The notes: a model not told the origin generated them from the sequence alone. A stretch of DNA of 6,570 nucleotides from Methanomethylovorans sp. PtaU1.Bin073 (GCA_002067265.1 MVQW01000268.1:1-6570), one strand, 5' to 3'; numbered from the stretch's first letter, positions 1 to 5,561 are shown. Made by a program: numbers and translations.

Positions 1-108
1 TCCATCACCCTGATGGCTGCAAAAGGAAAAGAGACTTTCTATGAGAAGTTCGGGTTTTTCAAGAGGCCATCAGGAGAGTATGGGCATGGGATGATGGTTG
101 AGCTTTAG
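1..108 (+). CDS. GNAT family N-acetyltransferase, C-terminal fragment (5' end outside window)
   Basis: The open frame runs from the first base to a TAG stop and gives the last 35 residues of a protein. The segment FYEKFGFFKRP followed by GEYGHGMMVEL is typical of the end of the GNAT fold: the 'FYEKxGF' helix and turn after the acetyl-CoA binding site, then the final beta strand. GNAT enzymes move an acetyl group from acetyl-CoA to an amine. The substrate cannot be told because the acceptor-binding part lies outside the window. The stop overlaps the stop of the convergent QueG-like gene by 4 bp. Family assignment rests on this short motif only. Confidence 0.75.
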   Translation, partial: SITLMAAKGKETFYEKFGFFKRPSGEYGHGMMVEL

Positions 109-845
109 TCTCGAACTTTGCTATGTAAAATTCTATTATCCTTTTTCCTCCCATGAGGACAGATATACACACATAGGCCGCATACAGCTATCTGTCCTTT
201 CTTCTCCATCTCTTTGAAATAGTCTTCACATTTCTTAGCATCATATCGCATTTCTCGACTCTCATCTTCAGCAAAATTCCTTCCTGTAAAAGCCTGAACA
301 GGACATATTTTCACGCATTCATTACATGTTCCGCACCTGCTTTCCATTTTGCTTCCGGTAGGTTGAAGAGGTGCATCTGTCAGTATCGTTGTCCATCTAA
401 CCCTTGGTCCGTTATCTGGTGTTATCAAGAGGCAGCTTTTCCCTATCCAGCCCAGTCCGGCCAGATGGGCTCCCAGCTTGTGGGAGAACTGAGCGCATAT
501 CCTTTCATCATCAACCCTTTTTGATGAAGGAAGAGGCAGTACTCCGTAACCCCTTTCTTGAATATGACTGCTTAGGATTGAAGTTATCATATCCAATCTT
601 GAGTTAATAACATCGTATGCATGATGCTTGTAATTCAGCAACGCAGCCTTTTCATTTCTGTGTGGGAGTTTGTCAACGATAGGGTCTATCAGTTTTATTC
701 CAAGTGAAATTGCATATGGATATGCGGATAGATCCTCACCACCTTGCTCTACTATAAATTCTCTTGCGTTTGACAGGTCTGATACGCCAAAATACTGAAC
801 GCCATTATCCAATGCCATTTTGTTCAATTCGTTCTGAAGACTCAC
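105..845 (-). CDS. QueG-like (epoxyqueuosine reductase-related) double [4Fe-4S] cluster protein
   Basis: This 246-residue soluble protein contains the core signature of the QueG family, GLGWIGKSCLLITP (about residues 130-143), followed by a TTILTDAPL strand. Two ferredoxin-like cluster motifs come next: C171-x2-C174-x2-C177-x3-C181-P, and C222-x2-C225-x3-C229-P with C206 as a likely fourth ligand. Canonical bacterial QueG is about 350-390 residues, uses cobalamin and reduces epoxyqueuosine in tRNA. This protein is far shorter, has no C-terminal HEAT-type part, and lacks the RDYH-like and DTxPxxER-like segments I recall from true QueG. Archaea generally make archaeosine rather than queuosine. 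A different redox role, perhaps corrinoid-linked, is therefore inferred, not shown. The GTG start is supported by AGAGGA at 852-857. It lies 21 bp downstream of the VOC gene and is probably co-transcribed with it. Confidence 0.8.
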   Translation of the reverse strand: MSLQNELNKMALDNGVQYFGVSDLSNAREFIVEQGGEDLSAYPYAISLGIKLIDPIVDKLPHRNEKAALLNYKHHAYDVINSRLDMITSILSSHIQERGYGVLPLPSSKRVDDERICAQFSHKLGAHLAGLGWIGKSCLLITPDNGPRVRWTTILTDAPLQPTGSKMESRCGTCNECVKICPVQAFTGRNFAEDESREMRYDAKKCEDYFKEMEKKGQIAVCGLCVYICPHGRKKDNRILHSKVRD

Positions 846-851
846 AAAGAT

Positions 852-857
852 TCCTCT
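852..857 (-). promoter_or_regulatory. Ribosome binding site of the QueG-like gene
   Basis: On the minus strand AGAGGA lies 6 nt before the GTG codon at 845-843. It decides this non-ATG start. The site is inside the short gap after the VOC stop codon, as expected for the second gene of an operon. Confidence 0.6.
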
Positions 858-866
858 TGTATATTG

Positions 867-1355
867 TCAGGTGCCCAATGGTCCTTTCATCCGACCGCTG
901 CTTACAGCTTTAACGAATTCCACAGGATGCTGGATCAATTTTGCGGTTTCTTCAATAGACATCCCTTGATCTAAAAAGCTTTTTGCGATAACAGCCATGG
1001 ACTCACCTATCTCTATAATATGTTTGTCAGGGTCGTATATTCGAACTACACGCTGCTGCCAATCATGTTTTTTGGGTTGGTGAACATATTCGATATCATC
1101 AAATTCCTTCAGATGCTCGATTAAGGCATCAAAGTCTTCTTCCTCAAAATAAAGTTCAAAATTGTGTGATCTCTCCATAACCGACTCTTTGTTTACTGAT
1201 ACGATGTCAGCAAAATTGAGCTGTATTGCAAACCCACCGCTGAATGTGACATTCCACCCAAGGTCTAATATGATCCTCTGACCCAGTACTTCTTCATAGA
1301 ATCGTTTAGAAGCTTTCAGGTTGTCAACCGCAATTAAAGGGCATGTAAATTTCAA
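867..1355 (-). CDS. VOC (glyoxalase/bleomycin resistance fold) family protein with helical C-terminal tail
   Basis: From the preferred start this is a 162-residue soluble protein. The first ~117 residues are a vicinal oxygen chelate domain: a KFTCPLIAVDNLKASKRFYEEVLG opening (beta strand, then the 'S..FY...LG' helix), a middle strand FELYFEEEDFDAL, and the closing HDW...QRVVRIYDPDKHIIEIGE motif. The final Glu of HIIEIGE is in the usual metal-ligand place, but the usual N-terminal His/Gln ligand is not obvious. About 45 more residues form a predicted helical extension (SIEETAKLIQHPVEFVKAV) that resembles a small helix-turn-helix-like unit. The family includes isomerases, dioxygenases and resistance proteins, so no substrate is assigned. 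The TTG at 1355 is preferred because GGAG lies 9 nt upstream and family members begin close to KFTCPLI. An in-frame TTG at 1388 would add 11 residues and has a weaker AAGGGA site. The gene lies upstream of, and probably in an operon with, the QueG-like gene. Confidence 0.8.
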   Translation of the reverse strand: MKFTCPLIAVDNLKASKRFYEEVLGQRIILDLGWNVTFSGGFAIQLNFADIVSVNKESVMERSHNFELYFEEEDFDALIEHLKEFDDIEYVHQPKKHDWQQRVVRIYDPDKHIIEIGESMAVIAKSFLDQGMSIEETAKLIQHPVEFVKAVSSGRMKGPLGT

Positions 1356-1405
1356 TTTGTTAATCTCCTGGAACAACCACTTGTTCAATTAATTCCCTTT
1401 ATGCC

Positions 1406-1460
1406 AATTAAATATGTGTAATCTCTTAAAAGAAGAAATCAGAATATGATATTTATTAAT
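1406..1460 (-). promoter_or_regulatory. Candidate TATA-box promoter region of the VOC/QueG-like pair
   Basis: On the minus strand two AT-rich TATA-like elements lie upstream of the VOC gene: TTAATAAATATC (about 1448-1459) and ACACATATTTAATT (1406-1419). If the nearer one is used, with the usual archaeal spacing of about 25 nt, transcription would begin close to 1386. That would exclude the upstream TTG and favour the start at 1355. The assignment is by sequence resemblance only, and the rest of 1389-1498 is plain AT-rich DNA. Confidence 0.35.
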
Positions 1461-1490
1461 CTTAAATTCAGAGTAATTAGAAATATTGAA

Positions 1491-1520
1491 TAAGAAATCA
1501 ACTGCAGAAATCTGCAGTTG
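1491..1520 (-). terminator. Hairpin after the SulP gene, probable terminator
   Basis: A perfect inverted repeat (CAACTGCAG, 1499-1507; CTGCAGTTG, 1512-1520) has a 4-nt loop. It begins 8 nt after the SulP stop codon when read on the minus strand and is followed by the T-rich run ATTTCTTATTC. It may act as a terminator or as a 3'-end stabilising stem. The T-run is interrupted, so efficiency is uncertain. Confidence 0.55.
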
Positions 1521-1528
1521 GAATAATT

Positions 1529-3229
1529 TTATTTCAGTTCACAAGCTATCTTCTCACTTCCACCCTGCTTTTTCACGTATTCCAGAGCTTCCTGAGTATG
1601 GTCGAATAAAAGCACATGTCTTTTTTCCATCAATTCTATTAACTCCTCATCACTTTCCATTCTTTTCATAACTTCAGGCTGTATTGATGTGATGTAGACC
1701 TTCTGGTTTCTCTTTTTGCTCATATTAATAAAGCTTCTAAGCCTCTCAAGGCCCGTAGTATCAATGAATGGTACATATCGCATGCGGAGAATTATATGAG
1801 GCCTGCTAATGTTAATATGCTCATTGATCTTGCTTTCGAAAACGTTCATAGCACCAAAGAAGAATGGTCCATTGAGAGTATATACTGCGACGTTCTTTTC
1901 CAGATATGGATCGGCAAAGATAGTGGCGTTAATTCCTGTCGATTTATCGTAGTTCTCCATTGTCTGGATATCAATTATATTAGTGAGCCTTATGAAGAGC
2001 AGGATTATGGCCAGGAACATGCCCATCTGCACTGCGAACACCAGGTCTGTGAGCACTGTCAGGGCAAATGTGGCAACCAGCACTAAAGTATCCATTTTGC
2101 TGATATGCATGATGGTCTTGAATTCGGTGATGTTGATCATTCTGAGAGAGGTTAGAATCAGCACTCCTGCAAGGTAGGCTTTTGGGATGAATGCGGCTAG
2201 AGGGCCAAAGAAGAGGAGGATTGTTAACAATATGAGGGCATGGATTATTCCTGACATCTGTGTCTTTGCGCCTTCTCTTATATTCACAGCACTTCTTGCG
2301 ATGGCGGCTGTACAGGGAATTCCAGAGAAGAATGGCAGTATCATATTTCCAAGCCCTTGTCCCATGAGTTCTCTGTTGCTATCATGCTTTGAGTTTGTCA
2401 TACCGTCACAGACCACTGCACAAAGCAAAGCTTCGATGGTTCCCAAAAGTGCTATTGTAAGGGCAGCTGGCAATACAGTGAGTATCAGTTGGGGATTGAG
2501 ATTTATCATCTGTATGCTGGGGAGGCCAGCAGGAATACTGCCAACAAGAGGGATGTCAATATTCATGCGGTATATTACTAATACTGACAGGACCAGTGCT
2601 ACTATGGAGGCAGGAAGGCTACTAAGATACTTTATTTTGGCAAGGATACCTGGCAGGTAAAGTAAAAGCACTATAGTAGCTACACATATCAATAATGCAT
2701 TAGTGTTAGAGGCACTTATATTTTCAATAATAGCAACAATTGTTTCCCATGCGTATTCTTTTGCAGGGATCACCATTCCTAAAGCATTGGGTATCTGGCC
2801 TATCAATATTATGGCACCGATACCGCTTGTGAATCCTGAGATCACTGGCAAAGGAATATATTTGACTACCTTACCCAGTTTGAACAATCCGAAGAGTATC
2901 TGAAAAATACCTGCAAGGAATCCTGCAAGTAGTAGTCCTTCCAATCCATAGCTATTCAGGGTGGCTAGGATGATCACAGTCATGGCACCAGTGGGTCCTG
3001 TTATAGAATATTTGGAACCACCAGTGGCAGACACAAGCATTCCCGCTATCACGGCCGTATAAAGACCCATCACCGGCTCTACACCGGATGCGATAGCAAA
3101 AGCAATAGCAAGTGGCAGTGCCACGATAGCTGTAATAAAACCTGCTTTGAGGTCACTTAAAAACGATTCTTTGAAATACCCAGAAATTCCGGTTTTTACA
3201 TCCATGTTATCTTGCTCGACGCGCGGCAT
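1529..3229 (-). CDS. SulP family inorganic anion transporter with C-terminal STAS domain
   Basis: This 566-residue integral membrane protein has the normal SulP size and order. A transmembrane core of many hydrophobic helices spans about residues 25-420, and a cytoplasmic STAS domain spans about 445-555. Recognisable core motifs are the first helix LKAGFITAIVALPLAIAFAI, the TGPTGAMTV half-helix region (78-86), the GFTSGIGAIILIGQIPNALG segment (132-151), the TIEALLCAVVCDG helix (264-276) and NRELMGQGLGN (285-295). The STAS domain contains the conserved VPFIDTTGLERL loop (486-497). SulP proteins carry sulfate, bicarbonate or dicarboxylates; sulfate or bicarbonate uptake is the likely role, but sequence alone does not decide. 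The ATG at 3229 has no good Shine-Dalgarno; an in-frame ATG eight codons later is equally possible. It appears to be a single-gene transcription unit with its own TATA-like element upstream. Confidence 0.93.
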   Translation of the reverse strand: MPRVEQDNMDVKTGISGYFKESFLSDLKAGFITAIVALPLAIAFAIASGVEPVMGLYTAVIAGMLVSATGGSKYSITGPTGAMTVIILATLNSYGLEGLLLAGFLAGIFQILFGLFKLGKVVKYIPLPVISGFTSGIGAIILIGQIPNALGMVIPAKEYAWETIVAIIENISASNTNALLICVATIVLLLYLPGILAKIKYLSSLPASIVALVLSVLVIYRMNIDIPLVGSIPAGLPSIQMINLNPQLILTVLPAALTIALLGTIEALLCAVVCDGMTNSKHDSNRELMGQGLGNMILPFFSGIPCTAAIARSAVNIREGAKTQMSGIIHALILLTILLFFGPLAAFIPKAYLAGVLILTSLRMINITEFKTIMHISKMDTLVLVATFALTVLTDLVFAVQMGMFLAIILLFIRLTNIIDIQTMENYDKSTGINATIFADPYLEKNVAVYTLNGPFFFGAMNVFESKINEHINISRPHIILRMRYVPFIDTTGLERLRSFINMSKKRNQKVYITSIQPEVMKRMESDEELIELMEKRHVLLFDHTQEALEYVKKQGGSEKIACELK

Positions 3230-3263
3230 TAATTATTCATCAAAAGGATGTAGACTAATTACC

Positions 3264-3276
3264 ATATATTTATAAT
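3264..3276 (-). promoter_or_regulatory. TATA-box-like promoter of the SulP gene
   Basis: Read on the minus strand, ATTATAAATATAT is a strong match to the archaeal TATA box and is preceded by the purine-rich GACAA. The usual 25-nt spacing puts the transcription start near 3245, leaving a leader of about 15 nt before the SulP ATG. That fits the lack of a Shine-Dalgarno site. The element is nearly symmetric, so use on the other strand cannot be excluded. Confidence 0.55.
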
Positions 3277-3302
3277 TTGTCTATGATGAAAATCGGGTAG
3301 TG

Positions 3303-3322
3303 CCCTTACCGGAAGGCAAGGG
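3303..3322. repeat. Inverted repeat with GGAA tetraloop upstream of the SulP promoter
   Basis: CCCTTACC (3303-3310) and GGCAAGGG (3315-3322) pair with a single mismatch around a GGAA loop, which is of GNRA type on the plus strand. It is a GC-rich island in otherwise AT-rich non-coding DNA between the DUF3303 3' end and the SulP promoter. Nothing else recognisable was found in 3230-3477 apart from the SulP promoter, the DUF3303 terminator and a weak 6-bp inverted repeat at 3348-3363. Function is unknown. Confidence 0.4.
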
Positions 3323-3402
3323 AAGAGTACATACTGATAAAGGCTTTGTTTGAAACATCAAACTTATAAAAAAGTACAAAAATCCTACTTATAGATGATC
3401 TT

Positions 3403-3422
3403 AAATAAAGTAAAAAAAGAAT
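3403..3422 (-). terminator. Oligo-T terminator after the DUF3303 gene
   Basis: On the minus strand the T-rich run TTCTTTTTTTACTTTATTT lies about 60 nt after the DUF3303 stop codon, with a second run of T's at about 3368-3383. Archaeal RNA polymerase commonly terminates at such U-tracts without a hairpin. There is no stem directly before it. Confidence 0.45.
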
Positions 3423-3477
3423 AAACTGAAAGTTCTTTAGGATCGTTGAATTATGTCAATATCCCACCCTTTATCAC

Positions 3478-3744
3478 TCATAGTAATTTAGCAAAAAACT
3501 CCATAGATTTTTGAGTTTCCATCACAGGAATAGTCTCACAATTTATAATGTCTCTCCAGGGGAACGTAGCAGCCATATAGGCTTCTGCGTTCTCGAGTTC
3601 GTACACCACAAATACCCTGCATGAAGATAGATCAGACCATTCTGCAATTACGTTGTACCCTTCAGGATATTTCCATTCCGCATATCGCTTACCTAATTCC
3701 ATATCATCCTTTTTATCCCACGTCATTATGTCCATAAACAACAT
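3478..3744 (-). CDS. DUF3303 domain-containing small protein
   Basis: This 88-residue cytoplasmic protein has no signal peptide or membrane helix. It begins MLFMDIMTW, continues with a WKYPEGYNVIAEWSDL segment, has a central RVFVVYELENAEAYMAATFPW strand-helix unit, and ends CETIPVMETQKSMEFF. This pattern (MLFM-x-I-x-TW, P-EG-x-x-V-x-EW, PW-x-D-I, PVMET) is characteristic of DUF3303, a family of single small alpha/beta proteins resembling the dimeric ferredoxin-like (ABM/EthD-type) fold and common in methanogens. No biochemical function is established for it that I know of. The ATG at 3744 is supported by a GGGGGTTGA site 4 nt or more upstream. It stands alone on its strand, with an upstream palindrome that may control it. 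Confidence 0.8.
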   Translation of the reverse strand: MLFMDIMTWDKKDDMELGKRYAEWKYPEGYNVIAEWSDLSSCRVFVVYELENAEAYMAATFPWRDIINCETIPVMETQKSMEFFAKLL

Positions 3745-3783
3745 TTCTTCAACCCCCTTAGATATGGATACGTTTCATCATAA

Positions 3784-3798
3784 AATATACTGTATATT
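3784..3798. promoter_or_regulatory. 15-bp palindrome in the DUF3303 promoter, candidate operator
   Basis: AATATAC-T-GTATATT is a perfect palindrome with 7-bp arms. It lies 40-54 bp upstream of the DUF3303 start codon, where a promoter-proximal regulator or the TATA box would sit. An AATAAATAAATAC TATA-like tract lies just upstream on the minus strand at about 3804-3816. AT-rich DNA makes chance palindromes more likely, so this remains a candidate. Confidence 0.35.
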
Positions 3799-3949
3799 AG
3801 AAGTATTTATTTATTATTAGTAAAAACTTTTTTAATATATTGATTAAACAATCTTTATTGAATAGTAACCCCAAAGTTAACTATTACAATTTGCTCTGTT
3901 TTTTAGGACTAAATAAAACACTTACAAATCAAAAAACATAACTAATAGT

Positions 3950-3988
3950 AGAAATAGTTATATTTCTCTACGTAATTTTTATACGTAG
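3950..3988. promoter_or_regulatory. Two abutting inverted repeats upstream of the flavoprotein gene, candidate operator
   Basis: AGAAATA-4nt-TATTTCT (3950-3967) is followed without a gap by CTACGTA-7nt-TACGTAG (3968-3988). Each has perfect 7-bp arms, and each arm of the second contains the self-complementary TACGTA. An overlapping third repeat, ATAACTA...TAGTTAT (3938-3961), could form instead of the first. TATA-like sequences for the flavoprotein gene (TTTTTATA at 3976-3983, GTATATTTT at 3991-3999) lie inside or next to this block, so a protein bound here would be placed to control that promoter. The remainder of 3745-3937 is AT-rich with only a weak inverted repeat at 3861-3885. Confidence 0.4.
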
Positions 3989-4095
3989 GGGTATATTTTC
4001 AGTTGGTAACTGGGTCTGCTGAAAAGGCAGCTGACCTGCTTGTGGTTGGAAGAAACAATGAACATTTTTTTCCATTTTTACCCTTGAAAGAATAG
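3976..4095 (+). pseudogene. Possible gene remnant (universal stress protein-like C-terminal piece)
   Basis: An in-frame stretch ends at TAG 4093-4095. From about 4006 it reads VTGSAEKAADLLVVGRN and continues NEHFFPFLPLKE. The piece AEKAADLLVVGR resembles the helix-strand before the nucleotide loop of universal stress proteins (A...ADLIVVGS). Its base composition is richer in G+C than the DNA just upstream and looks codon-like. It has no Shine-Dalgarno site and no ATG. It could be the decayed end of a lost gene, or simply the 5' leader of the flavoprotein mRNA. The family guess rests on about a dozen residues. Confidence 0.2.
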
Positions 4096-4107
4096 TCAGG
4101 GTGCATC

Positions 4108-4112
4108 GGAGG
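4108..4112 (+). promoter_or_regulatory. Ribosome binding site of the flavoprotein gene
   Basis: GGAGG stands 7 nt before the ATG at 4120. It is a full consensus Shine-Dalgarno core and fixes the start of the flavoprotein gene. Confidence 0.7.
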
Positions 4113-4119
4113 AAAGGAT

Positions 4120-4842
4120 ATGAAAGTATTAGCAATCAACTCAAGTCCCAAAATGGAAAAGGGCAATACAGCTATGATATTGACCCCATTCCTTGATGGG
4201 ATGAAAGAAGCAGGGGCAGAGGTAGACCTCTTCTATACAAGAAAGCTCAATATCAATCCCTGCACAGGAGAATTCAATTGTTGGTTCAAAACACCGGGTG
4301 AGTGTTATCAGGACGATGATATGAAACTGCTCTATCCAAAAATAGAAGAGGCAGATGTGTTTGTATTTGCTTCACCGCTATATTCCGATGGGATCAACGG
4401 TCCTATGAAGAACTTTATCGATAGGACGATTCCAGTACTTGATCCTTTTATGGAGCTGCGTGCTGATCGCTGTCGTCATCCTCGTCGTGGGGTTTCTAAG
4501 GATCGAAAGATGGTATTGGTTTCAAATTGTGGTTTCTGGGAGATGGAAAATTTTGATCCTCTAGTCGCCCATATGCAGGCCATTTGCAAGAATGCATCAT
4601 TTGAGTTTGCTGGGGCACTGCTGCGTCCGCATGGTGAAATTATGCCGATTATGATACAGATGGGCTTACACATAGATGATATCTTCGAGGCTGCAAAAGA
4701 TGCAGGCCGCCAGCTAGTAAACGAAGACAAGATATCACAGAATACTCTTGACATCATAAGCCGTCAACTTCTGCCACGCGATATGTTTATTCAAAACTAT
4801 AATCAGTACTGCAAGCAAATTCTGGATTCATTAGGAAAATAA
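4120..4842 (+). CDS. NAD(P)H-dependent FMN reductase / iron-sulfur flavoprotein (Isf)-like flavodoxin-fold protein
   Basis: This 240-residue cytoplasmic protein has the flavodoxin-like fold of the FMN_red/flavodoxin_2 families. Residues 3-20 (VLAINSSPKMEKGNTAMI) are the first beta strand and FMN phosphate-binding loop. EEADVFVFASPLYSDGINGPMKNFIDR (76-102) is the conserved strand, loop and helix near the flavin ring. MVLVSNCGFW (131-140) is the next core strand. Methanogen Isf proteins carry a compact CxxCxxCx5-7C motif for a [4Fe-4S] cluster after the second strand. Here the same region has C48, C54 and C62 with wider spacing (CTGEFNCWFKTPGEC), so a normal cluster is doubtful and the protein is better described as Isf-like. 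Likely role: FMN-dependent two-electron transfer from NAD(P)H or ferredoxin to a small acceptor; the physiological partner is unknown. The gene is divergent from DUF3303, convergent with nth, and has a leader of roughly 100 nt if the nearby TATA boxes are used. Confidence 0.82.
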   Translation: MKVLAINSSPKMEKGNTAMILTPFLDGMKEAGAEVDLFYTRKLNINPCTGEFNCWFKTPGECYQDDDMKLLYPKIEEADVFVFASPLYSDGINGPMKNFIDRTIPVLDPFMELRADRCRHPRRGVSKDRKMVLVSNCGFWEMENFDPLVAHMQAICKNASFEFAGALLRPHGEIMPIMIQMGLHIDDIFEAAKDAGRQLVNEDKISQNTLDIISRQLLPRDMFIQNYNQYCKQILDSLGK

Positions 4843-4870
4843 GTAATACATACTTATTTCTCTTCTTTTT
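4841..4870 (+). terminator. Terminator of the flavoprotein gene
   Basis: A small stem AAGTA-5nt-TACTT (4841-4855) overlapping the stop codon is followed by the pyrimidine run TTTCTCTTCTTTTTA. The U-rich tract extends into the last bases of the convergent nth gene, so the two transcripts probably end back to back in this 26-bp gap. Confidence 0.5.
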
Positions 4871-5522
4871 ACTCTCTGCTTGATGGACACAATTCTTTTA
4901 CCACACATTCGCTGCATTTTGGATTCCGGGCTATGCATACATTGCGCCCGTGCAGGATCAGGGTCATAGAAAGCGTTTCCAGATCCTCTCTTTTTGCTAT
5001 CTTCATGAGGTCTTTCTCTATCTTTTCAGGCTCTTCATTTTGAGTAAAACCCAAACGGTTTGAGAGCCTTTTAACATGCGTATCCACTGCAATGCCTTCT
5101 ATCTTTCCAAAAGCTCTGGAAAGCACGATATTGGCAGTTTTCCTTCCAACTCCGGGAAGTTGCAGCAAACCCTCCATTGTATCGGGGACCTTGCCTCCAA
5201 AATCTGCAAGTATGATTCGAGCACTTTCAATGATGTGCTTTGCTTTCTGATGGTAGAATCCAGTGGAATAGATTTCTTTTCCAAATTCTGATACATCTGC
5301 AGAAGCATAATCTTCAAGAGTACGATATTTTTTGAAAAGTGATTGAGTTACCTGGTTCACCTGCCGATCCGTGCACTGGGCTGATAGGATAGTTGCTATC
5401 AGCAGTTCCAAAGGCGAACTAAAGTGCAGAGCTGGAGCAGCATCTGGGTATTTTTGCTTGAGAAGTGCAAAAATCTGCTTGAAATTGTGAGTGTTGTCTG
5501 GAACCTTTTCCTTAGAATTCAT
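4869..5522 (-). CDS. nth: Endonuclease III (DNA glycosylase/AP lyase)
   Basis: Base-excision repair enzyme that removes oxidised pyrimidines and cuts the abasic strand. All family landmarks are present (numbering from the TTG at 5537; subtract 5 for the ATG start): LLIATILSAQCTD near 45-57, the helix-hairpin-helix LLQLPGVGRKTANIVLSRAFG at 124-144 with catalytic Lys133 in GVGRK, catalytic Asp152 in VDTHVKRLSNRLG, and the C-terminal [4Fe-4S] site C201-x6-C208-x2-C211-x5-C217. Length (217 residues from the ATG at 5522) is close to the usual ~211. The ATG is preferred over the in-frame TTG at 5537 because sequence before residue 6 is not expected in the family; neither start has a Shine-Dalgarno, so a short leader is likely. 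The gene is a single unit converging on the flavoprotein gene. Confidence 0.95.
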   Translation of the reverse strand: MNSKEKVPDNTHNFKQIFALLKQKYPDAAPALHFSSPLELLIATILSAQCTDRQVNQVTQSLFKKYRTLEDYASADVSEFGKEIYSTGFYHQKAKHIIESARIILADFGGKVPDTMEGLLQLPGVGRKTANIVLSRAFGKIEGIAVDTHVKRLSNRLGFTQNEEPEKIEKDLMKIAKREDLETLSMTLILHGRNVCIARNPKCSECVVKELCPSSRE

Positions 5523-5561
5523 GCAGGTAGATAGCAACTGCTAGTTCTTATCACTTTTTTT

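Noticed and set aside
404..607. Plus-strand open frame inside the QueG-like gene
   Set aside because: It lies wholly opposite a well-supported gene, has no ribosome site and shows no recognisable motif.
2187..2660. 157-codon plus-strand open frame opposite the SulP gene
   Set aside because: It is the complement of a clearly conserved transporter and its translation resembles no known protein, so it is a shadow frame.
3283..3337. A box C/D small RNA: ATGATGA (3283-3289) as C box and CTGA (3334-3337) as D box, 55 nt apart
   Set aside because: No convincing C'/D' boxes or terminal stem are present, and the only nearby TATA-like element is too close to the C box to drive it. Both short motifs are expected by chance at this window size.
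3348..3363. Inverted repeat GTTTGA-4nt-TCAAAC as a terminator of the DUF3303 gene
   Set aside because: On the minus strand it comes after, not before, the T-rich runs, and no T-run follows it. The arms are only 6 bp in AT-rich DNA.
3745..4119. CRISPR array, tRNA or insertion sequence in the largest gap
   Set aside because: There are no regularly spaced direct repeats, no tRNA-like cloverleaf sequence, and no terminal repeats with a transposase fragment.
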